A stretch of DNA of 64,000 nucleotides from Mangrovitalea sediminis (GCF_002514725.1 NZ_NTLB01000006.1:124001-188000); one strand, 5' to 3'; shown: positions 18,023 to 28,255, numbered from the stretch's first letter. A program made the numbers and translations. Notes: generated by a model from the letters alone, not told the origin.

Positions 18023-18303
18023 GGACTTTCCTTTCGATAATCAACAACGGCGACATCGTCCTGACTCGGCGGCATCTGCAAATAAAAACCCTGCGACGCA
18101 ATGGCTTGTAGAACCTCTGCCGCGTCTGCCCGCGCCAAACGACGTTCGGCGCCAAGCATCAGGTGCATCACGTGCTCGGGCTTGCCGAACACCTGCAACA
18201 GGGACTCGGGGACCTTCTCCAGCCCCGCCTTGCGATCGACGTAAAGGTACATTTCCTCACGGCGACGGCTTTTGTAAATGGAAACCAGGCGTTTGTCACT
18301 CAT
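18019..18303 (-). CDS. ycgL: YcgL-family protein
   Basis: About 94 residues from the ATG at 18303; a TTG two codons earlier is less likely. It contains the family signature VSIYKSRRREEMYLYVDRK and the C-terminal GFYLQMPP. It is cytoplasmic, small, and of unknown function. The start lies inside the last codons of rnd (overlap about 8 bases), and its stop overlaps ycgN, so rnd-ycgL-ycgN is a tightly coupled operon as in other gammaproteobacteria. Confidence 0.93.
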   Translation of the reverse strand: MSDKRLVSIYKSRRREEMYLYVDRKAGLEKVPESLLQVFGKPEHVMHLMLGAERRLARADAAEVLQAIASQGFYLQMPPSQDDVAVVDYRKESP

Positions 18304-19453
18304 GCTCAAAAATAGCTCTCAATTCCGGCCTGTAGGCTTCTGTCAGCTGTCCCCGCCAGCCCTCGAAGATGGCATCAGGAACCGTCGGCGACTGCCGCTT
18401 CAACCGCAACCACTCCTCAAGACGCTTGCGTGGCGCCAATAACTCCACAGGGACCTGCTGCTGCTCGGCCACCTGCTGCATCAGAGTCCGCAATGCCCGG
18501 TAGGAATCCTGCTCGAGGCGCGACAATGGCGTCGGAATCCGCTGTTCCCGGGTTAGCGTCTCTCCTCCACCTTCGCGAACCAGATCCACCAGGGTGTCTC
18601 CAAACTTGCGGATAACGACGGGCGTAACATCCTCCAGCCCCTTCAACTGGCCGGTGGTCTTTGGCATGCTGTCGGCGATGGCGAGCAGGGCCTTGTCACT
18701 CACAACCCGATTTCGCGGGCGATCCCGCTCTCGGCATTGCCTCTCCCGCCATAGGCTCAAGGCCCGTAAAACACCCTGTTGCTGAGGATTGAGCCGCCAC
18801 CCGCCCCGCAGCCGAAGGTAGTAAACCTCAGGTTCGCTTTGCGCCAGCAGGTCGTCCGCCATGCGACGGGACTCGTCCTGCAGCGCACCAAATAGTCCCC
18901 GCGATTCCAACACCTCGCGAACCTTAACGAAAAGCACTTCAAGGTAACGGACATCGTCCAGTGCGTATCGTTCCTGCGCCGCACTCAAGGGGCGACGTAA
19001 CCAGTCTGAGCGCGTTTCCCCTTTATCCAGGCTGACACCAAGTACCGACTCGACCTGCTTGGCATAGCCGACCTGATAACCCCATCCAGCCAAAGCGGCG
19101 CCGATCTGAAGGTCGAGCATGCCCTGCATTTCGATGCCCAGCCAGACTCGCAAAAGTTCCAGGTCTTCGCCCATGGCATAGAGCAGTTTTATGCGAAAGG
19201 GGTCTTCAAGCACCGGTTTGAACAGGCGACTGCCTTCGGCAGCGGCCGGTTCCACCAGCCAGGCGTCGTCCGGCGTAGACATCTGTACCAGCCCGGGTTT
19301 TGGATAATAGGTCGATACCCGTTCGAACTCCGTGTCGAGCCCAAGTGCGACACCTTCCGGCAGCGCAGCAAGGACCGCATCCAACGCCTCGGCATCTCTA
19401 AGCCAGTTCACGTCAGAGGCACCGGTCGTTTGCTCTGGTCTGTCAGACATCAT
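18296..19453 (-). CDS. rnd: Ribonuclease D
   Basis: 385 residues, close to E. coli RNase D (375). The DEDDy exonuclease motifs are visible: D40/E42 in GLDTEFERVSTYYP, Asp in LLYAMGEDLELLRVW and Tyr/Asp in ERYALDDVRYLEVL. Two HRDC-type helical domains follow (residues 210-290 and beyond). The enzyme trims 3' ends of tRNA precursors. The second ATG gives an alternative start one codon later. It begins 15 bases after the recR stop. Confidence 0.95.
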   Translation of the reverse strand: MMSDRPEQTTGASDVNWLRDAEALDAVLAALPEGVALGLDTEFERVSTYYPKPGLVQMSTPDDAWLVEPAAAEGSRLFKPVLEDPFRIKLLYAMGEDLELLRVWLGIEMQGMLDLQIGAALAGWGYQVGYAKQVESVLGVSLDKGETRSDWLRRPLSAAQERYALDDVRYLEVLFVKVREVLESRGLFGALQDESRRMADDLLAQSEPEVYYLRLRGGWRLNPQQQGVLRALSLWRERQCRERDRPRNRVVSDKALLAIADSMPKTTGQLKGLEDVTPVVIRKFGDTLVDLVREGGGETLTREQRIPTPLSRLEQDSYRALRTLMQQVAEQQQVPVELLAPRKRLEEWLRLKRQSPTVPDAIFEGWRGQLTEAYRPELRAIFEHE

Positions 19454-19468
19454 TGGCCGCTTTATCCA

Positions 19469-20071
19469 TCATTCGGCCAACGGTTTCCGCCCGCGAAACG
19501 CATGCGTCAGTGTCGACCCATCGACGTAACCCAGTTCCCCTCCCACGGGGATACCCTGAGCCAGCCGGGTGATAAGAACACCCGCCCCTTGCAGGCGATC
19601 GGCAATGTAATGTGCCGTCGCTTCGCCTTCAATGGTCGGATTGGTAGCAAGAATCAGTTCCTGGACCTGCTCGTCATGCACGCGACGCAACAGGGTATCG
19701 ACACCGATTTCACGAGGACCGATACCGTCTATCGGTGAAAGGTGTCCCATCAGCACGAAGTAGCCGCCGTTATAATCCCCTGCCTGCTCTATCGCGAGGA
19801 CATCCGAGGGCGACTCGACAACACAAAGTACGCCGTTTTGCCGGCGTGGATTCGTGCAAAGTGGGCAAACAGGCTCTTCAGAGAAATTCTGGCACTGCTC
19901 ACAACGGCGAATATCGCGCATGGCCCGCTGCATTACATCCGAAAGGCGAACGCCTCCGGCACGACCGCGCTCAAGCAAGTGAAAAGCCATTCGCTGCGCA
20001 CTCTTCTGCCCGACACCCGGCAGACAACGAAGCGCCTCCACCAACTCATCAAGGAGAGGGCTGAATGCCAT
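19469..20071 (-). CDS. recR: Recombination mediator RecR
   Basis: 200 residues. A helix-hairpin-helix ([18 protein letters not shown]) is followed by a four-Cys zinc finger ([16 protein letters not shown]) and a Toprim domain ([18 protein letters not shown]), then the [16 protein letters not shown] block. It loads RecA onto SSB-coated DNA together with RecO/RecF. It follows ybaB by about 9 bases, the conserved dnaX-ybaB-recR order. Confidence 0.96.
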   Translation of the reverse strand: MAFSPLLDELVEALRCLPGVGQKSAQRMAFHLLERGRAGGVRLSDVMQRAMRDIRRCEQCQNFSEEPVCPLCTNPRRQNGVLCVVESPSDVLAIEQAGDYNGGYFVLMGHLSPIDGIGPREIGVDTLLRRVHDEQVQELILATNPTIEGEATAHYIADRLQGAGVLITRLAQGIPVGGELGYVDGSTLTHAFRGRKPLAE

Positions 20072-20080
20072 GCAAATTCC

Positions 20081-20407
20081 TCAGAAAGGCATCTTGAAGC
20101 CGGGCGGCACACCCATCTTGGAACCCATGCCGGACATCCGCTCCTGCTGGTTTTCCTCAACCCGGCGCACAGCGTCGTTTACCGCTGCTGCGATCAGGTC
20201 TTCCAGCACTTCCCGCTCCTCGCTCATCAGCGACGGATCGATGGATACCGCCTTCACATCGTGACGACCGGTCATCACCACTTTGACCAAACCCGCGCCA
20301 GATTCCCCGGTGACCTCAGCGCGCGCCAACTCTTCCTGCGCCTTCTGCATTTCTTCCTGGAGCTTCTGTGCCTGCTTCATCAGCTCGGCCATACCGCCTT
20401 TCATCAT
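20081..20407 (-). CDS. ybaB: YbaB/EbfC nucleoid-associated protein
   Basis: About 108 residues from the ATGATG at 20407, with GGTGAGG just upstream; an in-frame GTG at 20416 is possible. The sequence begins [20 protein letters not shown] and keeps [20 protein letters not shown] and a Met/Gly-rich tail ending [10 protein letters not shown]. It is a small dimeric DNA-binding protein. It begins about 10 bases after the dnaX stop and precedes recR. Confidence 0.95.
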   Translation of the reverse strand: MMKGGMAELMKQAQKLQEEMQKAQEELARAEVTGESGAGLVKVVMTGRHDVKAVSIDPSLMSEEREVLEDLIAAAVNDAVRRVEENQQERMSGMGSKMGVPPGFKMPF

Positions 20408-20417
20408 CGACCTCACC

Positions 20418-22472
20418 TCACTGGTTGGGTGCCGACACCTCGGTCGTTCGCACCGCTTGAATACTCTCTTCCACTATATGGCCATTAAATTGATTCACAA
20501 TGGCCTGAACATTCGGGTCGGCATGAATGGTTTCCACCGCCAGGGCCAACGCATCGGCCTCCTGCTGCGCCGCCCAACGCGCCGGCGTCTGGTCACCGGG
20601 ATCAGCCTGAACCAGATTCACCTTGCCCACACTTTCAAATCGGCTCCGCAGCGCATCGAGAATCCGCTCCTGATGCCGCGCGCCCAATAACCGAAAATGG
20701 CCTTCATCCAGGGTCAGGGTGGCTTCTCCCCGTTCTAAATCCAACGCCAGTGCCGCATTTGCCGCCAGCGTACGAGTCATCCCATTCAATCCCAGGGAGC
20801 CAAAGTCGCGCACCCAAAGAAACTCGCCCGTCGGAGCCTCGGCCGGCAAGGGACGTTTCGGCTCTACAGTCTTTGCTGCCCCTTCATCCGGTAGAGACAC
20901 CGGCCGGGAAATTTCCACGGCACGAGCGACCGGAGGGGCCTCAGGCGACGTTATCGGCCGAGAGACGACCGGATCCCGGGCAGCAACACCGTCACCTTCG
21001 TCGTTGGGACCGGCATCACTGCCATGGCCAGCGACCGGCTCGCCTTGGGAAAGATACTCGTCGTCGGCCGCGAGCGACGCTTCATACGCCTTATCTACCG
21101 GGGCGTCATCATAGATATCCAGCGGCACCGGCTCGTCCAAATGCGAACGCGGCATGTCCGACTCGACCGCCAAGGGCTCAGGTGCCATCGGTGCTGGCGA
21201 CTCAGGTTGCTTCGGTGCTTCAGGCTGTTGCGGAGCGGGTTTCGCGTGGCTAGCCGGTTCGGGCGGCTTCGCCTGTGCGACAGGCTCGCCCTCTGCCGTG
21301 ACGGTCTCGCCGGCTGCTGAAGGAGCGCCGTCGCCGGAGGATTTGGCGCGTTCACGTTCGCCACCGGCGGGCGGGGAGCTCGGCGCCGAGCCAGGCCTAA
21401 AGGCCAACATGCGCAACAAGGTCATTTCAAAGCCCATACGGGCATCAGGGGTCACGTCGAGATCACGACGCCCCATCAATGCCGTCTGGTAAAACAGTTG
21501 CGCGTCTTCGGCGCTGAGCCGTTTGGCCAGCGCCTGAACTTCAGCCATATCGCCAAAGCCCTTGTTGCCGCTGCCCGGTACCGCCTGTTCCAGGGATACG
21601 CGGTGGAATAGCGACAACATTTCTCCGAGCACGGCCGCAAAGTCGGGTGAAAACGCCGACATATGCTCCACTTCCGCCAGCACCGCTGTACCGTCGCCAT
21701 CCGCCAGGGCATGAGCCAGGGCATAGATCCGGGTCTGGTCGACCGTACCCAACATGGCGCCCACCTCCTGCGCCACCAACTTCTGGTCGCCGTAGGCAAT
21801 TGCCTGATCGGTCAGGCTCAGAGCGTCGCGCATACTACCGTCCGCCGCACGGGCCAGCAGCCAGAGTGCGTCATCCTCGCTGGGAATCTTTTCCTCAGAA
21901 AGAATCGACTGAAGGTGGTGAACAATACGTTCCGGCGTCATCCGCTTCAGGTTGAACTGGAGACAACGTGACAGAATCGTCACCGGCAATTTCTGGGGAT
22001 CGGTGGTCGCAAACAGGAATTTGACGTGATCGGGCGGCTCTTCCAGTGTCTTCAACAAGGCGTTGAAACTGGAATTGGAAAGCATGTGCACTTCGTCGAT
22101 CAGGTAGATCTTGAAGCGTCCCCGCGTCGGCGCGTACTGCACGTTTTCGAGCAGCTCCCGCATATCCTCGACTTTCGTACGCGAGGCGGCATCGATTTCG
22201 ATCAGGTCGACGAAACGGCCTTCAAGTACTTCACGACAGGTGTCGCAGACGCCGCAGGGTGTGGCACTGATGCCTTCCTCACAGTTGAGGCAGCGGGCCA
22301 GGATGCGCCCGATTGTGGTCTTGCCGACACCGCGTGTTCCGGTGAACAGATAAGCATGATGCAAACGCTGCTGTTCGAGCGCGTGCACCAGAGCCTTCAG
22401 CACATGCTCCTGCCCCACCAATTCCTGAAACGTACGCGGCCGCCATTTGCGCGCCAAAACCTGGTATGTCAT
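20418..22472 (-). CDS. dnaX: DNA polymerase III subunit tau (gamma/tau), clamp loader
   Basis: About 684 residues from the ATG at 22472 ([20 protein letters not shown]), with GAGG five bases upstream. Walker [11 protein letters not shown], a four-Cys zinc module ([19 protein letters not shown]), Walker [10 protein letters not shown] and the SRC sensor (TILSRCLQF) are all present. The middle is a Pro/Ala/Glu-rich linker (residues 365-540) of low complexity. The C-terminal tau domain IV/V starts near [19 protein letters not shown] see no A6G slippery heptamer in the coding strand, so a gamma product by the E. coli mechanism is not supported. Confidence 0.95.
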   Translation of the reverse strand: MTYQVLARKWRPRTFQELVGQEHVLKALVHALEQQRLHHAYLFTGTRGVGKTTIGRILARCLNCEEGISATPCGVCDTCREVLEGRFVDLIEIDAASRTKVEDMRELLENVQYAPTRGRFKIYLIDEVHMLSNSSFNALLKTLEEPPDHVKFLFATTDPQKLPVTILSRCLQFNLKRMTPERIVHHLQSILSEEKIPSEDDALWLLARAADGSMRDALSLTDQAIAYGDQKLVAQEVGAMLGTVDQTRIYALAHALADGDGTAVLAEVEHMSAFSPDFAAVLGEMLSLFHRVSLEQAVPGSGNKGFGDMAEVQALAKRLSAEDAQLFYQTALMGRRDLDVTPDARMGFEMTLLRMLAFRPGSAPSSPPAGGERERAKSSGDGAPSAAGETVTAEGEPVAQAKPPEPASHAKPAPQQPEAPKQPESPAPMAPEPLAVESDMPRSHLDEPVPLDIYDDAPVDKAYEASLAADDEYLSQGEPVAGHGSDAGPNDEGDGVAARDPVVSRPITSPEAPPVARAVEISRPVSLPDEGAAKTVEPKRPLPAEAPTGEFLWVRDFGSLGLNGMTRTLAANAALALDLERGEATLTLDEGHFRLLGARHQERILDALRSRFESVGKVNLVQADPGDQTPARWAAQQEADALALAVETIHADPNVQAIVNQFNGHIVEESIQAVRTTEVSAPNQ

Positions 22473-22742
22473 CCATCCTCGCCCGTAGGATTCTGATCGG
22501 CGTAACCTTAGCACGCTCCCCGCCATCGGAGAAGGACACAGACGCTGGGCTTACGGCTTCTTCACGCAGCCGGTTCACACGACACAGGCTCACACGACAG
22601 GATGCCCTGGCCTGGCGGCCAAAATACACTGAGATAGAGGAGCGGGTCGTGTAACGGAAGCGTGTCGAAGCAGCGCCGGCACATCCAGAATGAAGCAGCG
22701 ATGAAGCTATGGTTTTGCGGAAAATCACCTACCAGAAATGGA

Positions 22743-22852
22743 GGTGGCCCCACCAGCAACACTCCGGCACCCGAGTCCACCGCTGCGGCTGCTCCCTTCC
22801 GGGCCTGACCGGGTTCACGGTTTATCGTTGCGGAGGCACCAATGGAGCCACC
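22743..22852 (-). ncRNA. ffs: Signal recognition particle RNA (4.5S)
   Basis: On the minus strand the conserved SRP domain IV loop reads GGTCAGGCCCGGAAGGGAGCAGC (22786-22808), flanked by complementary arms. The outer stem pairs GGTGGCTCC at the 5' end (near 22852) with GGGGCCACC at the 3' end (near 22743). Its length of about 110 bases equals E. coli 4.5S RNA. It binds Ffh to target membrane proteins. It lies upstream of dnaX on the same strand, with no protein gene between. Confidence 0.93.
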
Positions 22853-22945
22853 ATAACAGCCGGGCTAATGTCCCGGGCAGTCTTCACTGCGGCGCGCATA
22901 ATAACAGCATGCCGGGGGGACATCAACGGATCTGTGATGCCCGGC

Positions 22946-23620
22946 TCAAGCAGCCGGCAAATCCCGCCGAAACCAGCAAGCGATACTGTAACGTGTCTGC
23001 GTCGCCGGGAGAACTTCGTGAGGAATATCTTCGCTAAGGAAACACATCAACCGACTGCCCTGCGGCAACAGGGTCGCCAGGATGCGCGAGTTCTCGTTCG
23101 GATCATAGAGGCGCAATGCCCCACCATCCTCCGGCCCCCATTCGTCATTGAGATAAAGGACGACACTGACGATGCGCGACGCCCGGCCGCGGAAACTGTC
23201 GACGTGGCGCCGGTAAAAATCCCCCGGACGATAAAGGGCGAAGTGTGCTTCATACGCCCTGAGGCCAAGAAACAAGGCCCTGTTCAGGAACCGTTGTAGT
23301 TCGTCCAACCCGCGAAAGAGGGACGCCTGAATCGCACTTGAACCGTCCAGCCAACGGATACGGTCACCGCGAATGGAACGATCGGAGATCCGCTCATCGC
23401 CGCGTCCAACCGCGGCCATAACCAACGCATCCTGGCGCTGGTACGTCAACAGTTCTGCCCGCAACTCCGGTACCGGGTCTGCACCGGCAGCAAATGGCTG
23501 ATCGACACAGCACCAACCCTGGCTCGAGAGGCCTTCAGCGATAGTCGCCAGGGTCGACATCTCAAAAAGCGACGACGAGACATCAGATAACGGTGAAACA
23601 GGATCTACAGCCGGTAACAT
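22946..23620 (-). CDS. 2-oxoglutarate/Fe(II)-dependent oxygenase, prolyl-hydroxylase-like
   Basis: Up to 224 residues; an internal ATG at 23560 is an alternative start, and neither has a strong ribosome site. The double-stranded beta-helix iron site is visible: H and D in YRRHVDSF, the distal His in SEDIPHEVLPA and the 2OG-binding Arg in TRYSIACWFRR. VVLYLNDEWGPEDGGALRLY is typical of the P4Hc/SM-20-like group. The substrate (protein side chain or small molecule) cannot be told. A 23-bp palindrome lies about 67 bases upstream of 23620. Confidence 0.85.
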   Translation of the reverse strand: MLPAVDPVSPLSDVSSSLFEMSTLATIAEGLSSQGWCCVDQPFAAGADPVPELRAELLTYQRQDALVMAAVGRGDERISDRSIRGDRIRWLDGSSAIQASLFRGLDELQRFLNRALFLGLRAYEAHFALYRPGDFYRRHVDSFRGRASRIVSVVLYLNDEWGPEDGGALRLYDPNENSRILATLLPQGSRLMCFLSEDIPHEVLPATQTRYSIACWFRRDLPAA

Positions 23621-23686
23621 GGGGCAGGCACTCAGAGGGGTACCGGCCCCATCTTAGGGCACGCCCAACACCTGCTCTATCGATAT

Positions 23687-23712
23687 AAATTACTGATCAT
23701 CAGTAATTTTTT
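23687..23712 (+). promoter_or_regulatory. Perfect AT-rich palindrome with T run between fadE and the oxygenase gene
   Basis: AAATTACTGA (23687-23696) pairs with TCAGTAATTT (23700-23709) around a 3-base loop, and the plus strand continues with Ts to 23712. Both neighbours are on the minus strand, so the T run is on the wrong side for ending fadE. It may be a weak bidirectional terminator or a dyad operator upstream of the oxygenase gene. Confidence 0.45.
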
Positions 23713-23756
23713 CGATGGAAGACACTACAAGCCTACGTCGAGCCGGCGCCCCCGCA

Positions 23757-26246
23757 TCAAGGGCGCGCAATTTCCTTCAACTTGCCTTTGCTCGCGTCAG
23801 CCAGCGCTTCGATGTCCTTCCCATCGAACGCATCCACACGAATCACGTCATACATGGCATCCAGGGCTTCAACCAGCGTTTCCCGATCAGACTCAGCGAC
23901 GATGTCTCGTTCGACAGCCCAATCCACCAACTCCTTGCGCTGATGACCCAGCAGCATTTCCAGGTCCTGCAACTCATCGGGATCGGTCTTGCGAATGGCA
24001 TCGTGCAATTTATCCCGAATCCGTTTGGTATCCTGCGCCATACGGTAGGCATGAAGAACCCGACCGACCGCGTCCGATGGATCTTCCGTGATATAGACAC
24101 CGCGCACCAGGCGGTCACGCACCTGGCCATCCTGGACAATCGACAGCGCCACTTGGCGCCCCAGGGCGTCATCCGGCAACCGCATCCGCAAGCCCAACGG
24201 AAAGACCAGCCACTTCAGGGGGCGACGAAGCGCCTTGACCGGATAATTTTCGATCAACCGCCGCATCTGCTGCTGCAGATCGTGCAAGGATGTCTGCAAG
24301 CCCCATTCGACGACGGGCCGCATATCCTCCGAATAGCCCTCTTCATGCCACTGCTTGATCGCAGCCGACGCGTAATAGAGATGAATAAGGCAGTCGGCCA
24401 TCCGCCCCGACAGTCGTTCCCGGGCCTTCAGTCCACCTCCCAGCGTTACCAGGCTGATATCCGTCAGAATCGCAAATGCTGCCGAAAAGCGGGAGAGCTG
24501 ACGATAGTATTTCTGCAACCCACCTTTCCCCGGCACCGGCTCCAGCAAGCCGTGACTGAGCCCCAACAGGAAAGCCCGCAGGGTATTGCGGGTGCTATGG
24601 CGCATGTGCTTGAAGAAGACGCCGTCGAATTTTCTCAATGCCGCCTCGCGATCATCCATATTGGCCGCTTCGATTTCATCGACGATAAACGGATGACAGC
24701 GAATGGCACCCTGGCCGAAGATCATCAGGCTGCGTGTCAGAATGTTCGCACCCTCCACCGTGATGCCGATAGGAATGGCCTGGTAGACGGAGGACAGGAA
24801 GTTACGCGGCCCGCTGATCACGCCTCGCCCGGCGATGACATCCATGGCATGGTTGACCACCGTCCGCATCAATTCGGTGTTGCGATACTTAAGAACTGCG
24901 GAGGGTATCGCCGGCCTGACGCCCCGGTCCTGCATTCCTGCCGTAAAGATTCGCGCGGCATCCATCAGGTAGGTGTAGCCGGCAATTGGTTCCATGGCCT
25001 CCTGGACCCCCTCGAACTGGCTGACAGAACGACCGAACTGCTCGCGAACCGCTGCGTAGGCCCCGGTCGTCAGGCTCGACATCTTGCCGGCTCCGGTACC
25101 CAGCGCCGGGAGGGAAATGGAGCGCCCGACGGAAAGGCTTTCGAGAAGCATCGTCCAGCCTTTGCCGATCATCTTCTGTCCGCCGATCACCTGATCGAGA
25201 GGGATGAAAACGTCCTGCCCCCAAATGGGACCGTTCATGAAAACCGTATTCATGGGCAAATGGCGCGCGCCCTGCACCACACCTTCGGTGTCATGGGGAA
25301 TCAGCACACAGGTGACACCCAGGTCTTCCTCATCACCCAGCAGGCCGTCAGGGTCATACACCTTGATCGCAAGCCCGATCAGCGTGGCCACCGGCGATAG
25401 CGTGATGTAACGCTTGTTCCAGGTCACCTTGAGACCCAGCACCTCCTCCCCTTTCCAGATCCCCCGGCTCACCACCCCTCTATCGGGAATGGCGCCGGCA
25501 TCCGAGCCGGCTACCGGTGACGTCAGGGCGAAACAGGGAACCTCCACACCTTGCGCCAGTCTCGGCAGATAGTATTTCTTCTGCTCATCCGTCCCGTAAT
25601 GCAGCAGCAGTTCGCCCGGCCCCAGTGAATTGGGCACCATCACGGTGACGGCGGCAGAAACGCTGCGAGAGGAGACCTTCATGACGATTTCGGAGTGCGC
25701 TGTGGCCGAGAAGCCCATGCCGCCAAATGCCTTGGGGATCACCAGTCCAAAGAAGCCACTTTCCCGGATATAGGTCCAGACCGACTCGGGCAGATCGTAG
25801 AGTTCATGGGTGATTTCCCAGTCGTTCAGCATGCCGCACAGTTTTTCGACCGGGCCATCGAGGAACGCCTGCTCCTCTGGGGAAAAATGGGGATGGGCAT
25901 ACTCGAGCAGGCGGTTCCAATTCGGCTTGCCGGAAAACAGCTCGCCATCCCAGTCGACATCGCCGGACTTCAGGGCTTCAGCCTCAGTATCGGACAGTTT
26001 GGGCAGCTTGCCCTTGATCCAATCCAGTATCGGCGCGCTCAACGATTTCCGGCGCCAGGCCGAAGGTACGATCACCACGGCACTACCGCCATACAGCACC
26101 GCGCCGAGGATCACGCTGATCATACCCCAGCCGTCCAGGTACATACCTGCCAGCGTCGCCAGCCCGACAAGAACGACCAGGACGACCTCCCCAACACCCA
26201 GGTATATCAACACCAATAAGCTGATCAACCAGAAAAGTACACTCAT
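23757..26246 (-). CDS. fadE: Acyl-CoA dehydrogenase FadE
   Basis: 829 residues, similar to E. coli FadE (814) and much longer than standard acyl-CoA dehydrogenases. Two or three N-terminal helices (VLFWLISLLVLIYLGVGEVV and a following pair) anchor it to the membrane. The dehydrogenase core carries FGLVIPKAFGGMGFSATAHS, ALTSPVAGSDAGAIPD, GVQEAMEPIAGYTYLMDAAR and GITVEGANILTRSLMIFGQG; the Glu in VEGAN is where the catalytic base is expected. A C-terminal extension of about 250 residues (DUF1974-like) follows. The enzyme catalyses the first step of beta-oxidation. GGGGAGG precedes the ATG. It is a single gene. Confidence 0.95.
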   Translation of the reverse strand: MSVLFWLISLLVLIYLGVGEVVLVVLVGLATLAGMYLDGWGMISVILGAVLYGGSAVVIVPSAWRRKSLSAPILDWIKGKLPKLSDTEAEALKSGDVDWDGELFSGKPNWNRLLEYAHPHFSPEEQAFLDGPVEKLCGMLNDWEITHELYDLPESVWTYIRESGFFGLVIPKAFGGMGFSATAHSEIVMKVSSRSVSAAVTVMVPNSLGPGELLLHYGTDEQKKYYLPRLAQGVEVPCFALTSPVAGSDAGAIPDRGVVSRGIWKGEEVLGLKVTWNKRYITLSPVATLIGLAIKVYDPDGLLGDEEDLGVTCVLIPHDTEGVVQGARHLPMNTVFMNGPIWGQDVFIPLDQVIGGQKMIGKGWTMLLESLSVGRSISLPALGTGAGKMSSLTTGAYAAVREQFGRSVSQFEGVQEAMEPIAGYTYLMDAARIFTAGMQDRGVRPAIPSAVLKYRNTELMRTVVNHAMDVIAGRGVISGPRNFLSSVYQAIPIGITVEGANILTRSLMIFGQGAIRCHPFIVDEIEAANMDDREAALRKFDGVFFKHMRHSTRNTLRAFLLGLSHGLLEPVPGKGGLQKYYRQLSRFSAAFAILTDISLVTLGGGLKARERLSGRMADCLIHLYYASAAIKQWHEEGYSEDMRPVVEWGLQTSLHDLQQQMRRLIENYPVKALRRPLKWLVFPLGLRMRLPDDALGRQVALSIVQDGQVRDRLVRGVYITEDPSDAVGRVLHAYRMAQDTKRIRDKLHDAIRKTDPDELQDLEMLLGHQRKELVDWAVERDIVAESDRETLVEALDAMYDVIRVDAFDGKDIEALADASKGKLKEIARP

Positions 26247-26599
26247 GCAGGACCTCCCCTTGTCCAGGATTTCAACGCGCGGCCACCATCCACAAAGCCG
26301 TATAGAATCAGAATATTCCCGTCAGTCCGCCTCCCTAAAATGACAGTCTTTTCTACCATCTATGAGTGGGAAAGGATTTTCAACCGCTCCCTGTCGAGAG
26401 GTCATGTTAAGCCACGCCCCAGCGGCGCAACGGGATTCACATCAAGTCCCTGTTAGATCAGCACCGAATTACCTGTGTATAGTGGTTCTTCTCGGCCACC
26501 GACCCGCCTTTGCCGAGAGCTATCCAGGGGCAACTGGCGCTTGGTAACGGCAAATCGGGCTCCGGTTCCCCCCTTTAAACCCGGCTCAGGAGGCCTCTA
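26247..26599. other. Divergent promoter region between fadE and the FMN protein
   Basis: These 353 bases hold the start regions of two divergent genes. I see no RNA gene, repeat or clear operator. The only confident site is the ribosome-binding sequence AGGAGG at 26588-26593, six bases before the GTG start of the plus-strand gene. Confidence 0.5.
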
Positions 26600-28255
26600 G
26601 TGCGTCCACTGCTCAACTTCGCGTCCCGCTACGGCGTTCTTACCCTAACCCTCCTACTGACCCTGACCCTTCTCATCGGTGAGCTGAGGAGCCCTGGATG
26701 GGACGGAGGGTGGCTACTGATACTGCTCGTTCCCCTTTCCCTGCTCGGCCTCTGGGACTATTTCCAGACTCGTCACACCCTGATGAGAAACTATCCCATC
26801 GTTGCCCACTTCCGCTGGCTGTTCGAGGATCTGCGCCCCTTCCTGAGGCAATATATCGTTGAGGACGACCTGAGCGGCCGCCCCTACAACCGGCATCAGC
26901 GCTCCCTGGTCTATGAGCGTGCGAAAGATACCGTCGACGCCCAACCGCTGGGGACTTCGCTGGATGTTTATGGGGAAGAATACGAGTTACTTGCCCATTC
27001 TTTTGCCCCCAAACCGCTGGGCGATGCCGACATCCGGATCGATATCGGTGGCCCTCAATGCGCGAAGCCCTATGTTGCCTCCATTCTGAACATTTCTGCC
27101 ATGAGCTTCGGAGCCCTGAGCGGACGCGCCATCCAGGCCCTGAATAAAGGCGCGCGCCTGGGCAATTTCTACCACGACACCGGAGAAGGCGGCATCAGCC
27201 GCTATCACCGTCAGCACGGCGGCGATCTGGTGTGGGAAATAGGAAGCGGCTATTTTGGCTGTCGCGACAAGGACGGCAATTTCAGCGAGGAACTGTTCGC
27301 CGAGCACGCGGTCTCCGAGCAGGTCAAGATGATTGAAATCAAGCTCAGCCAGGGCGCGAAGCCAGGCCATGGCGGTGTTCTACCCGGCCCCAAAGTGACC
27401 GCTGAAATCGCCGAGGCGCGGCAAGTCAAAGCCGGGACCGAGTGTGTGTCTCCCGCTTATCATCGAGCCTTCAATACCCCGATAGAAATGCTTGAGTTCG
27501 CCGCAAGGTTGCGCGAGCTTTCGGGAGGAAAGCCCGTGGGCATCAAATTCTGCGTAGGCCAACCCTGGGAGGTCTTCGCCATCTGCAAAGCAATGCTGAA
27601 GACGGGCATCCGACTCGACTACATGGTGGTCGACGGCGCCGAAGGCGGCACAGGAGCCGCGCCGGAAGAGTTTTCAGACCACATGGGCATGCCGCTGCGC
27701 GAGGGACTGGTCTTCGTGCGCAACGCACTGGTAGGGAGCGGCCTACGCCCGGATATCAGGCTGGCCGCATCCGGCAAGGTTTTCAGTGCCTTCTCCATCG
27801 CCAGCAACCTCGCGCTCGGGGCCGACTGGTGCAACGCGGCACGCGCCTTTATGTTCTCCATCGGCTGCGTCATGTCCAAGCGCTGCCACACCGATAAGTG
27901 CCCGACCGGCGTTGCCACTCAAGATCCTGGCCGCCAGCGAGGGCTGATCGTCGAAGACAAGGCTCTGCGTGTTGCGAACTTCCACCGCAATACGTTGAAG
28001 AGGCTGGCTGAACTGGTCGCCGCCGCGGGGCTCGATCATCCCAGTCAATTTACCCCCCACCACCTCTACCACCGGGTGACACCCAACTCCATCGCGACCA
28101 TGGATAGCATCCAGGAATTCCTGGAACCCAATGTTCTGCTTGAAGCGCCGGAAAGCACACCCTATGCGGCGTGGTGGGCGGCGGCCAGCGCCGAGACCTT
28201 CACGCCGAAGCACTCCCCCGGCCCCGCTCACCACCGGATCATCGCAGTCGGCTGA
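26600..28255 (+). CDS. Membrane-anchored FMN-binding glutamate-synthase-like protein
   Basis: 551 residues starting at GTG with a perfect AGGAGG. Two N-terminal helices (LTLTLLLTLTLLIGEL and WLLILLVPLSLLGLWDYF) precede a GltS FMN barrel: ISAMSFGALSGRAIQALNKG, HDTGEGGISRYHRQHGGDLV, SQGAKPGHGGVLPGPKV, MVVDGAEGGTGAAPEEF and the Cys-rich FSIGCVMSKRCHTDKCPTGV. The last block matches the 3Fe-4S/FMN region of glutamate synthase. It lacks the glutaminase domain, so it is not a classical GltB. Such stand-alone proteins are common in proteobacteria, and their substrate is unsettled. Confidence 0.88.
   Translation: MRPLLNFASRYGVLTLTLLLTLTLLIGELRSPGWDGGWLLILLVPLSLLGLWDYFQTRHTLMRNYPIVAHFRWLFEDLRPFLRQYIVEDDLSGRPYNRHQRSLVYERAKDTVDAQPLGTSLDVYGEEYELLAHSFAPKPLGDADIRIDIGGPQCAKPYVASILNISAMSFGALSGRAIQALNKGARLGNFYHDTGEGGISRYHRQHGGDLVWEIGSGYFGCRDKDGNFSEELFAEHAVSEQVKMIEIKLSQGAKPGHGGVLPGPKVTAEIAEARQVKAGTECVSPAYHRAFNTPIEMLEFAARLRELSGGKPVGIKFCVGQPWEVFAICKAMLKTGIRLDYMVVDGAEGGTGAAPEEFSDHMGMPLREGLVFVRNALVGSGLRPDIRLAASGKVFSAFSIASNLALGADWCNAARAFMFSIGCVMSKRCHTDKCPTGVATQDPGRQRGLIVEDKALRVANFHRNTLKRLAELVAAAGLDHPSQFTPHHLYHRVTPNSIATMDSIQEFLEPNVLLEAPESTPYAAWWAAASAETFTPKHSPGPAHHRIIAVG

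Noticed and set aside
20418-22472. Programmed frameshift producing DnaX gamma
   Set aside because: No A-AAA-AAG slippery heptamer is visible on the coding strand in the linker region.
23715-25400. 561-codon plus-strand frame opposite fadE
   Set aside because: It lies wholly antisense to fadE apart from its first codons, is Arg/His/Gln-rich as expected of shadow frames in GC-rich DNA, and has no family features.
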